The notes beneath the pieces are model-generated. The model saw only the letters and a list, made by a program, of their open reading frames with translations. It ran no database searches and was not told the DNA's origin. From Chelonoidis abingdonii (taxonomy: Eukaryota; Chordata; Testudines; Testudinidae), in the NCBI RefSeq assembly GCF_003597395.2, contig NC_133770.1, positions 288,806,138 through 288,870,137 on the forward strand: a DNA stretch of 64,000 bases, read 5' to 3'. Both the position numbers and the translations under genes were made by a program. Below, one piece after another: positions 1 to 11,400 of the stretch. The stretch's first letter is position 1. Every line of letters begins with the position of its first letter.

Positions 1-1088
1 AGTCCACAGAAAGATTTGCAATGACCCTAGTGAATCTTGCCCTCTAATACCACAATTTGGCCAAATAGCTCATGATTTTTCACTGTTTCACAGATAACTG
101 AAATTTGTACCAGGCCTGTGGCTAATTGGCCATTCTTAATAGCTTCTCACCTATCATAAAGCAGAGGAACATGACTAAAGTCGATCACTTCAATGAGTAG
201 GCCACAGCCAAATCAAAGCTTCTGTGATGCTTTCACAATGGAAGATGATGGCTATCTAGTATGAAACATTCCTTTAAAGTCTCCTTGAGGAGAGTCAACC
301 GGCCAGCACCCAGTCGTATTTCACTGGTGCCAGAGAACAATAATAATAACAATAATGCTCTGTCCTTCACACTAGAGGACATGACTTCATTTCACTTTAA
401 ACCTATGCTGATTGCATGCTATTCGCACAGTCAACAATTTCCAAGTTTAACCCTCTGTGTGTCTTGCATGAGTACAAATGCATGACTGAGGGGGTTGGAA
501 ATGCTCATATCAATGGTTTTAGTAGGCGCTTGTGCCACACCAAATGGTGGGGGAAAACCACACTGATATGTATTACCAAATAGACAGATTCTTTTATTGC
601 TGCTTCATCTCCCTTTGCAGTCTCTGCTTTATGTCTGAGTGGAACGCAGCTGCTTTGGGAGGTTGTCAGCCATATGAATTATACCTTGACATTGGGCAGG
701 AGGTTTAAGTACATAATGTGAATCACTTGATTGATGGCCTCTTTGATTAACTGTGCAGTCAGGGTTCCTGCTGTGCTAAAATCCTGTGGCTGCAGCAGCC
801 CTGGCTGGCTGAAGGATTCAGGGTCAGTTAGACTGTAATCAAATTTGGCAGCCGGCTCAACTGCCACATTGCTTCTTCCTCTTCCAATGCTTCCCCTTGC
901 CATTCCTTTAAGAGCTCAGTCATCCCTTCCTCTATACACACACTGCTTTGCGTAGCAAGAAGGATCATTTTTGCCTTTTGTAAGCTGCCATATTTTGCTT
1001 TCTGTGACACTGGCGTAACTCTGGATTAAGGAAGTTAATAGAGTTAACTCGCATTTAAAACAGCAAAATATAGCCCTGCACTTGAATG
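1..1088. other. Non-coding DNA, nothing recognised
   Basis: I see no repeat, exon or RNA gene that I can name here. The open frames are short and lack recognisable motifs. Confidence 0.55.
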
Positions 1089-1630
1089 CTAGGGATGGTC
1101 AACAATTTTCCATCTAATCTGTTTTTTAATAGAAAGTTGGGTTCAAGATTAAACAACACTTTTTGTAAAAGGTGTCTGCTTTCGGTGGAAAATTTCAACT
1201 TCTTGTTGAAAGACGAAATCTACAAAAACTTAAATGTTTTGACCAAAAATCAAAACTTTCAATTCTGAAATATCAAAATGTGTGAATACCAGGAATCACC
1301 CCAACAACTCACTGGTGGCAGATCCTTGTGCAAAATGAGAGATGTAGTCTGGTCAGGGACCCCAGCCCAAATGATGAGAATAGGGGTGTGAAACAGCCAA
1401 ACTACAATGCCCATGAGGCAAGGCGGCAATGCCGGTGGATGCAATTTAACAAAATGTTTCATTTTGGCTTCATAAGCTGAACTCTTTGGATGCGGGTTGA
1501 CCATCAAATATTGTGTTTCTGTTTTCCTAATGGAAACTTTTAGTTGTCAGATGAAAGTTTTGGTGTTTGTGATGAAAAATCAAAAATATCTGGAGGGCGG
1601 GATAAAGTCATTTTCTGACCAGGTGTATTT
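1089..1630. mobile_element. AT-rich terminal-repeat element (family copy 1)
   Basis: The two ends (1090-1260 and 1500-1625) are dense in short runs such as AAAATTT, TTTCAA and GAAAA, and they enclose a less AT-rich core at 1262-1500. The same texture recurs at about 13.9-14.36, 17.15-17.37 and 42.26-42.63 kb. The ends of this copy are less clear than those of the copy at 42.26 kb. I infer a non-autonomous DNA transposon family; the superfamily is not settled. Confidence 0.45.
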
Positions 1631-2394
1631 AATACCTCTCTACGTCTGTGACACAGAGATGACTTATTGTTACTCATGGCTGAGTATGTCCCATGGCCCT
1701 GAAACAGCAGAAGCAGCAAAGATCTGGGCCTTCCTCAATGATTAGCAGAAAAGAATAATCCGATGCAGGGAGAACTAAAGTCTTGGTCCTATTCCCTTTA
1801 AATTAGGTTTTTTACTTCAGTGGGAGCAGATTGAAGCTCAAAGTAGGCAGCTTGTGCTGTTTAGGAGGAGAGTTATATCCTCTGCTGTCTTTTCTAAAAG
1901 AAGGACCCATATACATACACTCTTTGGTGCTTCCATTATTGCATATCAGTAGCTATGTTGGAAGGGCATTATTCCACCAGCAGAAAAATAGTAACAGCAA
2001 GAAACGCCTTAGTTAATTGTTTCCCAGGCTCAAATGCTGGAATAAAGAACAAGCTGCTTAACAAACATCAGTGGAAAACTGGGAGCAGTCGTTGTGGCTC
2101 CACAAGAGCAAAACAATTTGGTGGGTAGTCTGGCCTATATTTGTGGCTCTCTTGCTCAAACGAAAATAATGCTTGGAGTGGCTCAGGCAAGATTGCCCTG
2201 AAGGATGCCACATTTAGTAAGGAGAGAACGGCATCTCTGCTAAGAGTACAGCAAGTGGCATATAAGCCTCGAGCTTCAGCTGGTTGAAATCAAGGGCTTT
2301 GCATTGATTGACATTCCTTGCAAACATGGCTGTACATGTGTCATTGAACATATTTAGTACACTCTTCAAGGATGCCACCAACTCAACTTCCATG
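1631..2394. other. Non-coding DNA, nothing recognised
   Basis: This is single-copy-looking sequence with no feature I can support. Confidence 0.5.
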
Positions 2395-2571
2395 GTGAGT
2401 GATAATATGGACACCAGTGGAAAGAGAAAAAGAGGATGGCCTAAGGAAACATTACGCAGAACAGCAGAGAAAGTGGCCAAATCCATCAGCATGACACTCA
2501 GAAGCCTGAACAGAGCAGACAAGACCAAAATAAATGGCAGGAGGGTACAGGATGGGAAAGAAGAGGTATAA
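2395..2571 (+). pseudogene. C-terminal relic of a LINE polyprotein (possible)
   Basis: An open frame beginning at 2308 contains, from residue 38 (about 2419), the stretch GKRKRGWPKETLRRTAEK and ends at a stop at 2571. A basic G-x-P-K-x-T-x-R-R motif near the end of the protein, followed by a helix-like tail, is typical of the C-termini of several non-LTR retrotransposon polyproteins. Upstream I find no reverse transcriptase motifs in any frame, so if this is a LINE it is a short old fragment. A chance match in a basic frame is possible. The clade (RTE, L2 or other) cannot be told from this much sequence. Confidence 0.4.
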
Positions 2572-3127
2572 TGATCTCCAACACTCCGATGAGCAAAGGG
2601 GAGTTAGATCAGGGAGATCTGGTTTGGGGGACCAGGAAAGGGATGCTGTCTCCACAGTTTTGTGCCCTTTCCCTGATCCTACAGATAGCCCACTGAGAGT
2701 GCACACTGGAGATCAGGCTTCATGCATGGAAAGAGATGCAATCAGGATCACGGAAACTCTCTGTGACAATGCTTTTTATGGAGACAGGATGCCTTGGTGG
2801 TTGGGAAGGGCAGAAAGCAATGACACCATGGTTATGAAAGGCGTAAAGAACATAAACAATGCAGAAGCACCAGGCTTCTGTGTGGATAGCCTTGGCTTCC
2901 ATGGACAATCCATTTTGCTCTTGGAGATTTACAGATTTAGGGAGGCCCAACCCCTCGATGACGAGGATGCAGAGGTGGGACAAAGATGAAGAACTGAGAC
3001 AATCCTGTCAGGTTTCAAGCCATTGGTCCCTGAGAATCCTTCCTTTAGTTAGCCACTCCTTCCTTTAGTTACCTGGAAGATAATCCTGGTGATAACTTTG
3101 TAGCTAGCTCATTCAAGGAAGAAGGGG
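2572..3127. other. Non-coding DNA, nothing recognised
   Basis: The 151-residue open frame at 2534-2989 has no recognisable motif. A short direct repeat of about 14 bases (CCTTCCTTTAGTTA) occurs twice near 3040-3072. Confidence 0.5.
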
Positions 3128-3265
3128 AATCTTGTGGCTAAAGTATGGGCCTGGGAACTGCAAAATGTGGATTCTACTTGTGCATCTGACATAAACATCT
3201 TTCTCCCTAGAGGAGTTATGCGAACGCTCTGTGCCTCAGTTTCCTCCTCTGTAAAATAGCTAACA
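3128..3265 (+). mobile_element. MIR-type SINE
   Basis: The block GTGCCTCAGTTTCCTCCTC at about 3231, followed by TGTAAAATAG, is the hallmark of the MIR core. The upstream part (GGGCCTGGGAACTG) fits the region after the tRNA-like head. It is on the plus strand and strongly diverged. Confidence 0.7.
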
Positions 3266-4427
3266 TAGGGGGGACTGTGAACTGAAAACTGTCCGTAAAC
3301 ACTTGGATGAAAGATGCTGCAAGGAGACAAAATATTATCTGTTTCCTTATCGAATTATATCAAACCTGACTGCAGTCGAGTGAATCTACCCTATGCATGC
3401 AGACAGAATGGGGGGCTCTGTGAGAGGTTCCTGTGGAGCACTGGGGGAGAATATCTGAGAAACAGCTGGAGAGGCTGCAATCTAAACCCATCCTGTAGAT
3501 GTCAAAACAGGAACAAGGGCAGGAGAGTCCAAATGGTGAAGCGGGGGTTGGAAAGAGCAGGATAAGCGACAGTCAGCCGCCCTTTCAAATAATATAAACA
3601 ATCTGGCAAGGGAGTGGGGGAGTGGGAGTTGAGCAGAAGCGAATTAAAAGGATAATTAGAGGAGGACACAAATTTGGAGTTGCCAAGTATATTTCAGCCC
3701 ATGGAGCTGGGAATTTCAGATATATTCACAGCAGACGTATGGTAAAAAGAGAAAAAAAACAACAATCAGTCCTTTTGCATTGATATTGGGGTATTCGGGG
3801 TGGGGGGAATAATGAGAAGACAGGCTTAACAAACAGTTATTTTGGATGTCTTTGCATAGCATGAAAAGGTTTCACAGAAACCGTGGACACAAGCTACAGT
3901 ACTTCCATTGTAAAGTCTCTCTGCTATGGGCCATTAATAAGACCAGTCTAAAAGGTTCTCAGCCATCCACCTGCTTTGACACTCCAGCCATCATTTTTAT
4001 TTCTCATTATGTTAGGGCTGTAGGGTAGTCTTCTTATCATAAGTACTAAGGTCCCTGGGTGGCTTAAAATTTAATTAAGGAAAATAACAATTAAACAAAT
4101 AACCCATTATGCTTTATATCCCAAATGGAGAAGGAAAAGAAGGAATAAAAATTCCTGCCCCTCACACCCTCTAAATGTAAAATATTAAACACTTCAATAA
4201 ACACAACAGGAAGGAAATACAACAGTGTTTCCAGTGTGAAGGAGAAGCCACTTAAGCCGAGGTTTTCCCAAAGTGACTAGTGATTTTTGCCTGCCTCCAT
4301 TTTCAGGAGCACAACTTGAGAGAGACTCTAAAAGGGTCTTATTTTGAGAAGGTGGGTGGGTGCTCGGTACTTTTTTGACAAGCAGACCCTGAGGGTGTCT
4401 CAACCTGAGCACTGAAGTTCCCTGTGT
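3266..4427. other. Non-coding DNA, nothing recognised
   Basis: The stretch is AT-rich towards 3750-4200, with poly-A patches. No repeat or exon is recognised. Confidence 0.5.
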
Positions 4428-4560
4428 CTCTGGGCCCAATCCTGTACCCATTGCATCCAATGACAGGACTCCAGTTGACTTATATGAGAGTAAGATCAGA
4501 ATGCTTTGGGCCCTGATCCGGCGAGCATGGAAGCACCTGTGCAACTTTTCAAGTGTGAGT
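4428..4560. repeat. Dispersed 'GGGCC-AATCC' palindromic-type repeat
   Basis: GGGCCCAATCCTGTACCC, CCAGTTGACTT and GGGCCCTGATCC occur in order. They resemble a repeat family seen many times in this window, with a core like CATTGAAGTCAATGG and arms like GGGCCAGATCC (compare 9148-9229). I do not know its published name. Confidence 0.4.
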
Positions 4561-5040
4561 AGTTGATAAGGTGGCTACAGTTATGCACAAGCAGCAGAGA
4601 ATCCTGTGGCACGTGCTTCATTGTTTATGGGATCAGTGCTATGGATGTTACAAATGAGAGTAACATACATTCAAACTGATTTTTGTTTTGTTTTTAAAGG
4701 AACCAAGTTTTTTTCAAATTGTAGATCAGAACTGCTTCAGACAGTTTTGTTACACATTGATCACATGTATATGTGCACTGTCCTAAAAGCTATTTTCAAA
4801 TGTTTACTATAAATCCTACTTTTGGGACTTAATAATCATAAAATAGAAAGAGTAAAGGTATGAAAGAAATGAAAAGTGAAAATTGGGTTTATTCTCATTT
4901 AGTTTCTTCTACTAAGTATAATTAATTGGGGGAAGGGAAAGAGATATTAACATTACATTTTTGTTGTGTGTGCTGTTGCTGAGGTATTGGGATCTGGATA
5001 TAAGGGATGGAATCAGTTTACTTGTATGTGCATTTTTAAG
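4561..5040. other. Non-coding AT-rich DNA
   Basis: No feature is recognised. Confidence 0.5.
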
Positions 5041-5170
5041 GATAGTCATAGATTTTAAAGCCAAAAGTGACCATTATGGTTGTCTAGTCTAACCTGCTGC
5101 CTAACACTAGCAATACCCAATGTTGTGAAGGGTGCCCAGAAACCAGGAATTCTGTCCCTTATTGATCTCA
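5041..5170 (-). mobile_element. CR1 LINE 3' end fragment
   Basis: The plus strand begins TCATAGATTTTAAAGCCAAA, then GTGACCATTATGGTTGTCTA and GTCTAACCTGCTG. This is the reverse complement of the conserved CR1 3' end (a short octamer-like tail and a pyrimidine-rich end). Only the 3' untranslated part is present, which is usual for 5'-truncated CR1 copies. Confidence 0.7.
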
Positions 5171-6342
5171 GGTCACCTGCTCTCAGCAGATGTCTTCCAC
5201 ATTACTTCACCACTCACTAATCATACGGCTACTGGCTCCCACATCCTACCTCCTACTTCAGACTGAGCAGGGTAGGTTTATGATGCAGCAAGCTGCATTA
5301 GCCACCATTAGAACTGATGGACATTTCACAGGGCAAAACTATAGTCAACAGCTTTTCCTCTTGGCTCCACTCCCTCCAGCCTGAGGCAGTCATTCCGTGC
5401 CTATGTGTTTATGCAGAAGAGTTTCTGTAGGCCTGGTGGGATGCAGCCAGTCACACACTTCTTGCCTTTCTGCCGGTTGGGGTGTGTGTGTGTGATTCTG
5501 TCAGAATCGGTGCCCCTTTTATCCCATGTGTGCTGCCCGGTGTGGGAACTGAGATAGCCCTATAGTTCTATACAAAGATGAGATGGAATTTGGTGGGCAA
5601 CACTGACTTCAGTGATTTGCATGACAAACAAGTTACCATCAGGGAAATCGTACACCCCTGAGCACAAACCTTGCCATTCATTTATCTCTCAGATTGGGCC
5701 TCTCATGGTATCAGTCTGATGGGTGTAAGAACCCTGTCCAGGCCCAAAAAGAGTGACAGGAATCCTGAGAACTCCATTACCATCACCTGGTACTTCCCGC
5801 AGAAGACGTGGTCAAGTGGAGGGAGGAACCCAGAAGAAAGAATGCAGTTCAGTCAAGCGAGCAGACCTAGTGGAGAAGATGGGTAGAAGTCTTCTCCTGG
5901 GAGGAGATGCTGGACAAGGACTCAGGAAAAGGAGAAAAGGAGGTATGCAGGATCCAGGACTAGCTTGGGACCTGCCAAGGAGCAGCATTCAAGGGAAGCA
6001 ACCCTGTGAGTCAATGTCTTGAGAGAAGGACAGAGAGTCAGAGTAAAGAGGAGGAAAGGCCGAAACTACAAACCCAGCGTGGTTGAGATAGCTCCAATGA
6101 CATTTGTGGTTTGGACTCTATTGTTGTTGGAAGGTGGACTGAAGGGAAATCCTAGAAAGGAAAGACAAGATTTTGTGGGACATTATATTTGCTTTCATAC
6201 AAGTGGAGGACATTATTTGGAACTTGAAAGACATTATTGCCCCAGAGTCACATTTATGCTCCCATTTTTTATGGGAAGGAATGAAGTTGCTTCCCATTTT
6301 ATGGAGCATCTTACTCCCGTCCCAGTGGTAGATACGCTGGAG
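5171..6342. other. Non-coding DNA, nothing recognised
   Basis: A 164-residue open frame (6019-6513) crosses this stretch and runs into the hAT fragment. It has no known motif and I treat it as a chance frame. A short GT run lies near 5480. Confidence 0.5.
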
Positions 6343-6509
6343 CAGGGTTTCTCAAACAGGGGTCGCCACTTCTGTAGAAAAAACCCTGACGGGCCGGGCC
6401 AGTGTGTTTACCTGCCCCATCCGCATGTCCAACCAATTGTGGCTCCTACTGGCCACGGATCGCTGCTCTGGCCAATGGGATCTGCTGGAAGTGGCGGTCA
6501 GTGGAGCGC
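6343..6509 (+). mobile_element. hAT-type element, one end only
   Basis: The segment begins CAGGGTTTCTCAAACAGGGG, a hAT-like terminus, and continues with GC-rich sequence (GGGCCGGGCCAGTGTG; GGCCAATGGGATCTGCTGG) that I associate with abundant turtle hAT non-autonomous elements. It stops where the CR1 fragment starts. The matching other end is not found nearby, so it is truncated or was cut by the CR1 insertion. Confidence 0.5.
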
Positions 6510-6836
6510 ATGACTTATGAAGAGAAGCTGAGGGAACTGGGATTGTTTAGTCTGCAGAAGAGAAGAATAAGGCGGGATTTGATAGCTGCTTTCAACTACC
6601 TGAAAGGGGATTCCAAAGAAGATGGAGCTAGACTGTTCTCAGTTGTAGCAGAGGACAGAACAAGGAGTAATGGTCTGAAGTTGCAGTGGGGGAGGTTTAG
6701 GTTGGATATTAGGAAAAACTTTTTCACTAGGAGGGTGGTGAAGCACTGGAATAGGTTACCTAGGGAGTTGGTGGGATCTCCTTCCATAGAGGTTTTTAAG
6801 GTCAGGCTTGACAAAGCCCTGGCTGGGATGATTTAG
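6510..6836 (+). pseudogene. CR1 ORF2 C-terminal segment
   Basis: The frame is open for 108 codons and ends at TAG (6834-6836). Recognisable blocks, in order, are [49 protein letters not shown] and a final [15 protein letters not shown]. In CR1 these lie after the reverse transcriptase domain, at the very C-terminus of the polyprotein. The endonuclease and polymerase motifs are missing, so it cannot move by itself. The methionine at 6510 is an internal codon, not a true start; the frame continues upstream into unrelated hAT sequence (to 6402), which makes a chimeric open frame. Good preservation suggests a fairly young insertion compared with the copies at 9.66 or 5.04 kb. Confidence 0.85.
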
Positions 6837-6924
6837 TTGGGGATTGGTCCTGCTTTGAGCACGGGGTTGGACTAGATGACCTCCTGAGGTCCCTTCCAAC
6901 CCTGATAGAGAATCATAGAATCAG
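6510..6924 (+). mobile_element. CR1 LINE, 5'-truncated 3' end
   Basis: This fragment holds the last part of the CR1 second open frame and its short 3' untranslated region. The 3' end reads GGACTAGATGACCTCCTGAG, CCCTTCCAACCCTGATA and then an octamer-like tail near 6912-6924. It abuts a hAT fragment on its 5' side. Only the terminal ~415 bases remain, as expected from target-primed reverse transcription that stops early. Confidence 0.85.
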
Positions 6925-8565
6925 ACTATCTCACCAACTACTATGACCAGCAAGTGGGAAGGGGAGAGGGAAGACAGAGAAAATTACACTTGCTCAAGGG
7001 CTGGACTCACTGTCTGAGGAAGGCAGTACCTTTGGCAGAGACAGCCCTATATGGCGAATTGGGGCGACGGCTCTGGCCCTCATGGTTTGGGGGGCGCCAT
7101 GGGCCAGCGGAATTGGCCAGTGCCACATGGATGGTGGGTGAACTGCTGGCTGGGGGAGACTACCCGTAACCCTGCCCCTTCCACCCAAGGGAGAGAAAGG
7201 GAGGGAGGGAGAGTGCGTGTCGTCGTCGCTGCAGCCTACCCATCCCCGGAGCACCGGGAAGGAGAGTGTGTGATGCCACAGCCTCCCCAGCCCCAGGAAG
7301 GTGGGTGGCGTGACCAAATTGGGACCCTGGAGGTTGGAGTGTGAGCAGGGCTATGCCTGGCTCTTTGGGGAGGCACCGTCCATGGCATGGTCGGTCCCTG
7401 AAGTGACATCACTTCCAACCCAGGCCCCCCACTCCCCTAGAGATGGCCCTGCCTAGTGGATTGAAGATTTTATTCTCCAGTATGATTTTGTGCATGGTTA
7501 TATATTTTGATATGAATTTTTTACCTCTGGATATGTCATGTGCATTTCAAAGTGAATGCGATTACTTGCTCAAGTAAGATTTTTCTCTTATAAAAGGATT
7601 CTTGTATGTACAGTGGCCACCATGGTACATAATCCTTAATGAACATGATGGACGAATACACTCTGGGACTTTTCAATGCAATATGGTGACCCCTTTAGTC
7701 CTGGAATTCTGATAGTCCATTCTGGTAAGAAAATAAAATTATATTTAAGGATCTTGAGGGTTACAGGAATTAGAATTCTTTTTTTCCTGCTTGTGTATTA
7801 GTAAACAGAACAGTTCATATAGAAATCTTTACTCAAGAGAATACAGTCATCTGCATAGCTTAACTTGGTATCTTTCCGTGTCTGAAAAATAAGGAAATCA
7901 TAGTTAGTGTCTTTATTATCTACTAACACTTTGTAACTAGAAAAATATGACGGTCAATTAAAGTTTGAAAGAAAAGTTTTCTTTTCTAAATGGAAGGATC
8001 ATATATCATGTGGTATCAACATTGGTGTTAAAGTAGCAGAAATTTACTGCGTCACGTCCCTGCAGTGAAAGTTTGTGGCTAGATTAATGTTCCTTTAGCT
8101 GGCACTAAATCAATTTCAAACATATGCTCGTATTTTCACCAGACTGACACCCTGCAAAGGCTGATGTTTTGTAGGAGCAGTAGAAAAATCAGAGGATTTT
8201 GCTCGAGCCATATATATATATTTATATATTAGTCCATGATATGCTTCATGCTTTATTTTCTACAAAAGAAGTCTTGACATTTCAGTGAATGTTAGCCAAG
8301 TCAGTCCACATTATTCATGGCTTGAAATCCATTTGTTATCAGCATGCCTTCAATAAAGCTGAGGACCATCTATAGTTACCTATGTAATCTGAATGAAATT
8401 GGAGTTTGCTGATTCTTGATCCAGTAAGTTGAAATAGCTCTTTGTAGATAGAAATGCACGCTAAAAAAGTTATCAGAAGGAAACCACATGGATAAGGCTG
8501 TCATGTCTATTATAAACACCTATGTAATAGTGACCTGCATCACAATTAAATACATCCATGGTAAT
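6925..8565. other. Non-coding; GC-rich block then AT-rich DNA
   Basis: From about 7040 to 7440 the sequence is GC-rich, with CGTCGTCGCTGC at 7219 and several GGGAGG runs, but there is no promoter, exon or known repeat I can defend. From 7450 on it is AT-rich; a TA-rich patch lies near 8208-8230. Confidence 0.45.
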
Positions 8566-8781
8566 CAGGGTCGGCTCCAGCGTTTTTGCCACCCCAAGTG
8601 GCAAAAAAAAATAAAAAAAAAATAAAGCCACAATTGGTGGCACTTCGTCGGCAGGTCCTTCCCTCTGAGAGGGACCAAGGGACTCACCGCTGAATTGCTG
8701 CCGGAGAGCCTGACCTGCTGCCTCTTTCCATTGGCCACCACAAGCACCTGCTTGCTGCGCTGGTGCCTGGAGCTGGCCCTG
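8566..8781. mobile_element. hAT-type MITE, 216 bp
   Basis: The ends are inverted repeats: CAGGGTCGGCTCCAG at 8566-8580 and CTGGAGCTGGCCCTG at 8767-8781 (13 of 15 positions complementary). The 8-base flanks are ATGGTAAT (8558-8565) and ATGATAAT (8782-8789), one mismatch apart. An 8-bp duplication and a CAGGG start are hAT hallmarks. There is no transposase, so it would have depended on an autonomous relative. A poly-A-rich patch (8600-8625) lies inside. Confidence 0.8.
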
Positions 8782-8845
8782 ATGATAATTCCCACTACAT
8801 CAGTGAGAGAAGGACAGTCGCCATTAATAAAGGGACAATGGAGAA

Positions 8846-9040
8846 GAACATAAGAACAGCCGTACTGGGTCAGACCAATGGTCCATCTAGCCCAGTATCC
8901 TGTCTTCCATCAGTGCCGATGCCAGATGCTTGAGAGAGAATGAACAGAATGGGGCAATTACTGAGTGATCCATCCCCCATTGTCAAGTCCCAGCTTCTGG
9001 CACTCAGAGGCCTGGGATCATCCAGAACATGGGGTTGCAT
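8846..9040 (-). mobile_element. CR1 LINE 3' fragment
   Basis: GAACATAAGAACAGCCGTAC, TGGGTCAGACCAATGGTCCA and CCCAGCTTCTGGCA appear in order. The same blocks start the longer minus-strand CR1 at 28557, whose coding part identifies the family. This copy is confined to the untranslated 3' end. Confidence 0.75.
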
Positions 9041-9147
9041 CGCTGATGGGATTTTCAAAAGTATAATGAAGCTAAGCACTCAAGTCCCACAGTAGGTCAG
9101 TGGGCACGGGCACCTCACTCCCTTACGTACTTTTGAAAATCTCAGCC

Positions 9148-9229
9148 ACTGGGCCAGATCCTTAGCTGGTGTAAATCTGGGTAATTTCATCGAAGTCAAT
9201 GGAGCTATATCTCAGTTGACATCAGCTCA
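9148..9229. repeat. Dispersed palindromic repeat (CATTGAAGTCAATGG family)
   Basis: GGGCCAGATCCTTAGCTGGT and GTAAATCTGGG lead to the core CGAAGTCAATGGAG, followed by CAGTTGACATCAGCTCA. In well-preserved copies the right half is the reverse complement of the left. Related pieces lie at about 9.29-9.39, 11.30-11.40, 11.71-11.76, 12.20-12.26, 19.86-19.91, 48.38 and 57.41-57.46 kb. I do not know its name. Confidence 0.5.
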
Positions 9230-9395
9230 CAGAGAAAAGTGCTACTTTGCATGAGCAAGACGGACAGAATCTAATCCTAAACAAAGGACCTGATTTTCTT
9301 CCTGCTGGTATAAAGCAGGAGTAAGCCCTCTGAACTCAATGCAGTTACAATGGTGGAAAGCCAGGGTAAGCAAGAAGAGAATCAGACCTGGTATT

Positions 9396-9654
9396 CACCG
9401 ATTGCTAGAAGTACAGACATTAGGCATTATCAAGGCATTTCCAATAGTAAGTTCAGAGCTGTTCAGTGGAACACTGCAGATACTGGGGTAACCATATAAA
9501 TGTATCTCAGCTAAACTTATACATTTTCCAGTCTCACCAGTGTACAGGGAATAAGATGCAGTAGTTTATGTGTCTGTATGAAAATCAGTGGTCAGTGCTG
9601 GCTTTTTAGGGATGACATATATTTGACATGATGTATTTATCTACAAGATCAAAT
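9396..9654. other. Non-coding DNA, nothing recognised
   Basis: No feature is supported between the repeat fragments. Confidence 0.45.
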
Positions 9655-9907
9655 GGCTGCAAGATGAAGCTAGACAAATTCAGACTAGAAATAAGGTGAA
9701 AATTAACCACTAGAATAACTTGCCAAGGGTTGTGGTGGACTCTATCACTGACAATTTTTAAATCAAGACTGGATTTTTTGCCCCCTAGAAGATGTGATCT
9801 AGTTCAAACAATTAGTTCAGGGAAGTTCTACAGCCTGTTATACAGGAGATCAGATGAGATGATCACAGTGGTCCCTTCTAATCTGCAAATATGCTCGTAT
9901 GACTCTC
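9655..9907 (+). mobile_element. Old CR1 LINE 3' end
   Basis: The segment reads like the CR1 C-terminus and 3' end: ACTAGAATAACTTGCCAAGG, TGGTGGACTCTATCACTGAC, then GATGAGATGATCACAGTGGT and CCCTTCTAATCTGCAAATAT. No frame stays open, so the copy is much older than the one at 6.5 kb. Confidence 0.65.
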
Positions 9908-9944
9908 ATCACCTCCCAATCATCGCTGGAGTGTAGCTCCACGC

Positions 9945-10135
9945 TGTTCCTGTGAGGTAGGGGAGAATCATCCCAATGTTATAGATGACAGGTCAAGGTG
10001 CAGGGCAGGCAAAATGATTTGCACAAGCTCACACACATACTCTGTGGATGAGTTAGAAATTGAACCCAGGTTTCTTGAATCTGTGGCCAGTGATTTGTTC
10101 ACTAGACCATCCTTCCTCTGATTATTTCCTTTGAG
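9945..10135 (-). mobile_element. MIR-type SINE
   Basis: On the plus strand CTGTGAGGTAGG, CCCAATGTTATAGATGACAG, TTTGCACAAGCTCACAC and GAACCCAGGTTTCTTGAATC follow each other as in a reverse-complemented MIR. The tRNA-like head lies near 10060-10130. Confidence 0.65.
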
Positions 10136-11299
10136 CTGTACTGATTTACACCAGCTCACACGCTGGCCATTGTATTTTTAAGCTCCGTTCAGAAATCGGA
10201 GAATCCTCTTATTTTGCTTTGGAGGAGGTATCTTAATTAACAGCCTGCACGTCTTCATATGTCTTTTGTTACTCATTTTTTCAACTCTTTGTAACATGAT
10301 GATGGATGTATTTGTAGCAGGACAGTACACAATTAAAGAACAGTTACCAGGAGGGGACTTTTTTTCTGACATTCGAAGCAGCCAAATTATAAAGTAATAG
10401 TTGGGTCAAGAAGGAGTCTATCCATTAAGCATTTATCCTCATAAATTGATTGAATGACTTGCTTTCAGCTATGGATAGCAGCACTGAGTGGAAACAGGGC
10501 CTTTTACATATGCATTCATTCTGGAAAAGCAAAGTGAAAACTAATCAGAATTACAAAATATGGTTCAGTTTTTAAATACATAAATCCTGGCTCTTTTTTT
10601 AAACAATTGTTATTTAATTTCCAGTACAAGGCAAATTACCCAGGACCACAATCATAAATAAAAAGCTGACTTTACAGAAGGCCCCAAAGATTGTACAGCC
10701 CTGATGGAAAGAAATCAGCAGTCTATCTACCCTTCTGTTAGCAATGTGTTTGCAACAACTAGTATTCTGCCTTACTTGCTCCACATGCTTTATTGGTCTG
10801 AGGAAGGGTTTTCAAAATTACCGGGAGGAAGGGAACCTCTAAACCTTGAAAGCTACACAATACAGTGCTTTTGTTTTGTAGGTTTTTGTGTTGCATCCAT
10901 TGATTCTTCAACTGTGCTGTGCTTTGATGTTTTATAATCTAACAATACAAGAAAATAAATGTTGAGCATTATATTAGTTTCAGACTTCCTTCTTTGTTTT
11001 TAAAACATTCAGTGTTTTATTTCCTCTGTTACTCCCTCTTTTTTAAACTTTTGTTACCATCTCAGACCCTTTTCGCCTTGTTCCTCAGACTCTCTTCTTT
11101 TTGCTAATTTTCCTAAATTTCTGTCTACTCTGTGTCACATTTAATTTAATGCAGTATTCATTCATGGCAAAAAGAACCTTCATCCATTGTTTTCATGTGC
11201 GTGGTTTGCAGCAGTTTTCATAAATAAGGATTTAATGAAAGTTCTTGACTTTATCATTTGTAATTAAAAATAAGAGAAAAATTTCAAAAAGCAATTATA
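10136..11299. other. Non-coding AT-rich DNA
   Basis: No exon or repeat is recognised. The frame at 10704-10937 (77 residues) has no motif. Confidence 0.5.
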
Positions 11300-11400
11300 A
11301 TGGGCCAAATTCTGCTCTTGGGTTATGCACTGTAACTCCACTGAATTCACTGGATTTACTCCAAATTGACACCTGGGAGAGAAAGCAACATTTGGACCAA
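11300..11400. repeat. Dispersed palindromic repeat copy
   Basis: GGGCCAAATTCTGCTCTTGG at 11302, then AACTCCACTGAATTCACTGG and ACTCCAAATTGACACC. It is a diverged copy of the repeat described at 9148. Confidence 0.45.

Noticed and set aside
2534..2989. 151-residue plus-strand open frame
   Set aside because: No motif is present and the reverse strand is equally open over part of it.
6019..6513. 164-residue plus-strand open frame
   Set aside because: Its last third lies in a hAT fragment and the rest has no recognisable domain.
7040..7440. GC-rich block as a CpG-island promoter
   Set aside because: CpG pairs are few, there is no nearby exon, and it has no TATA or other promoter signs.
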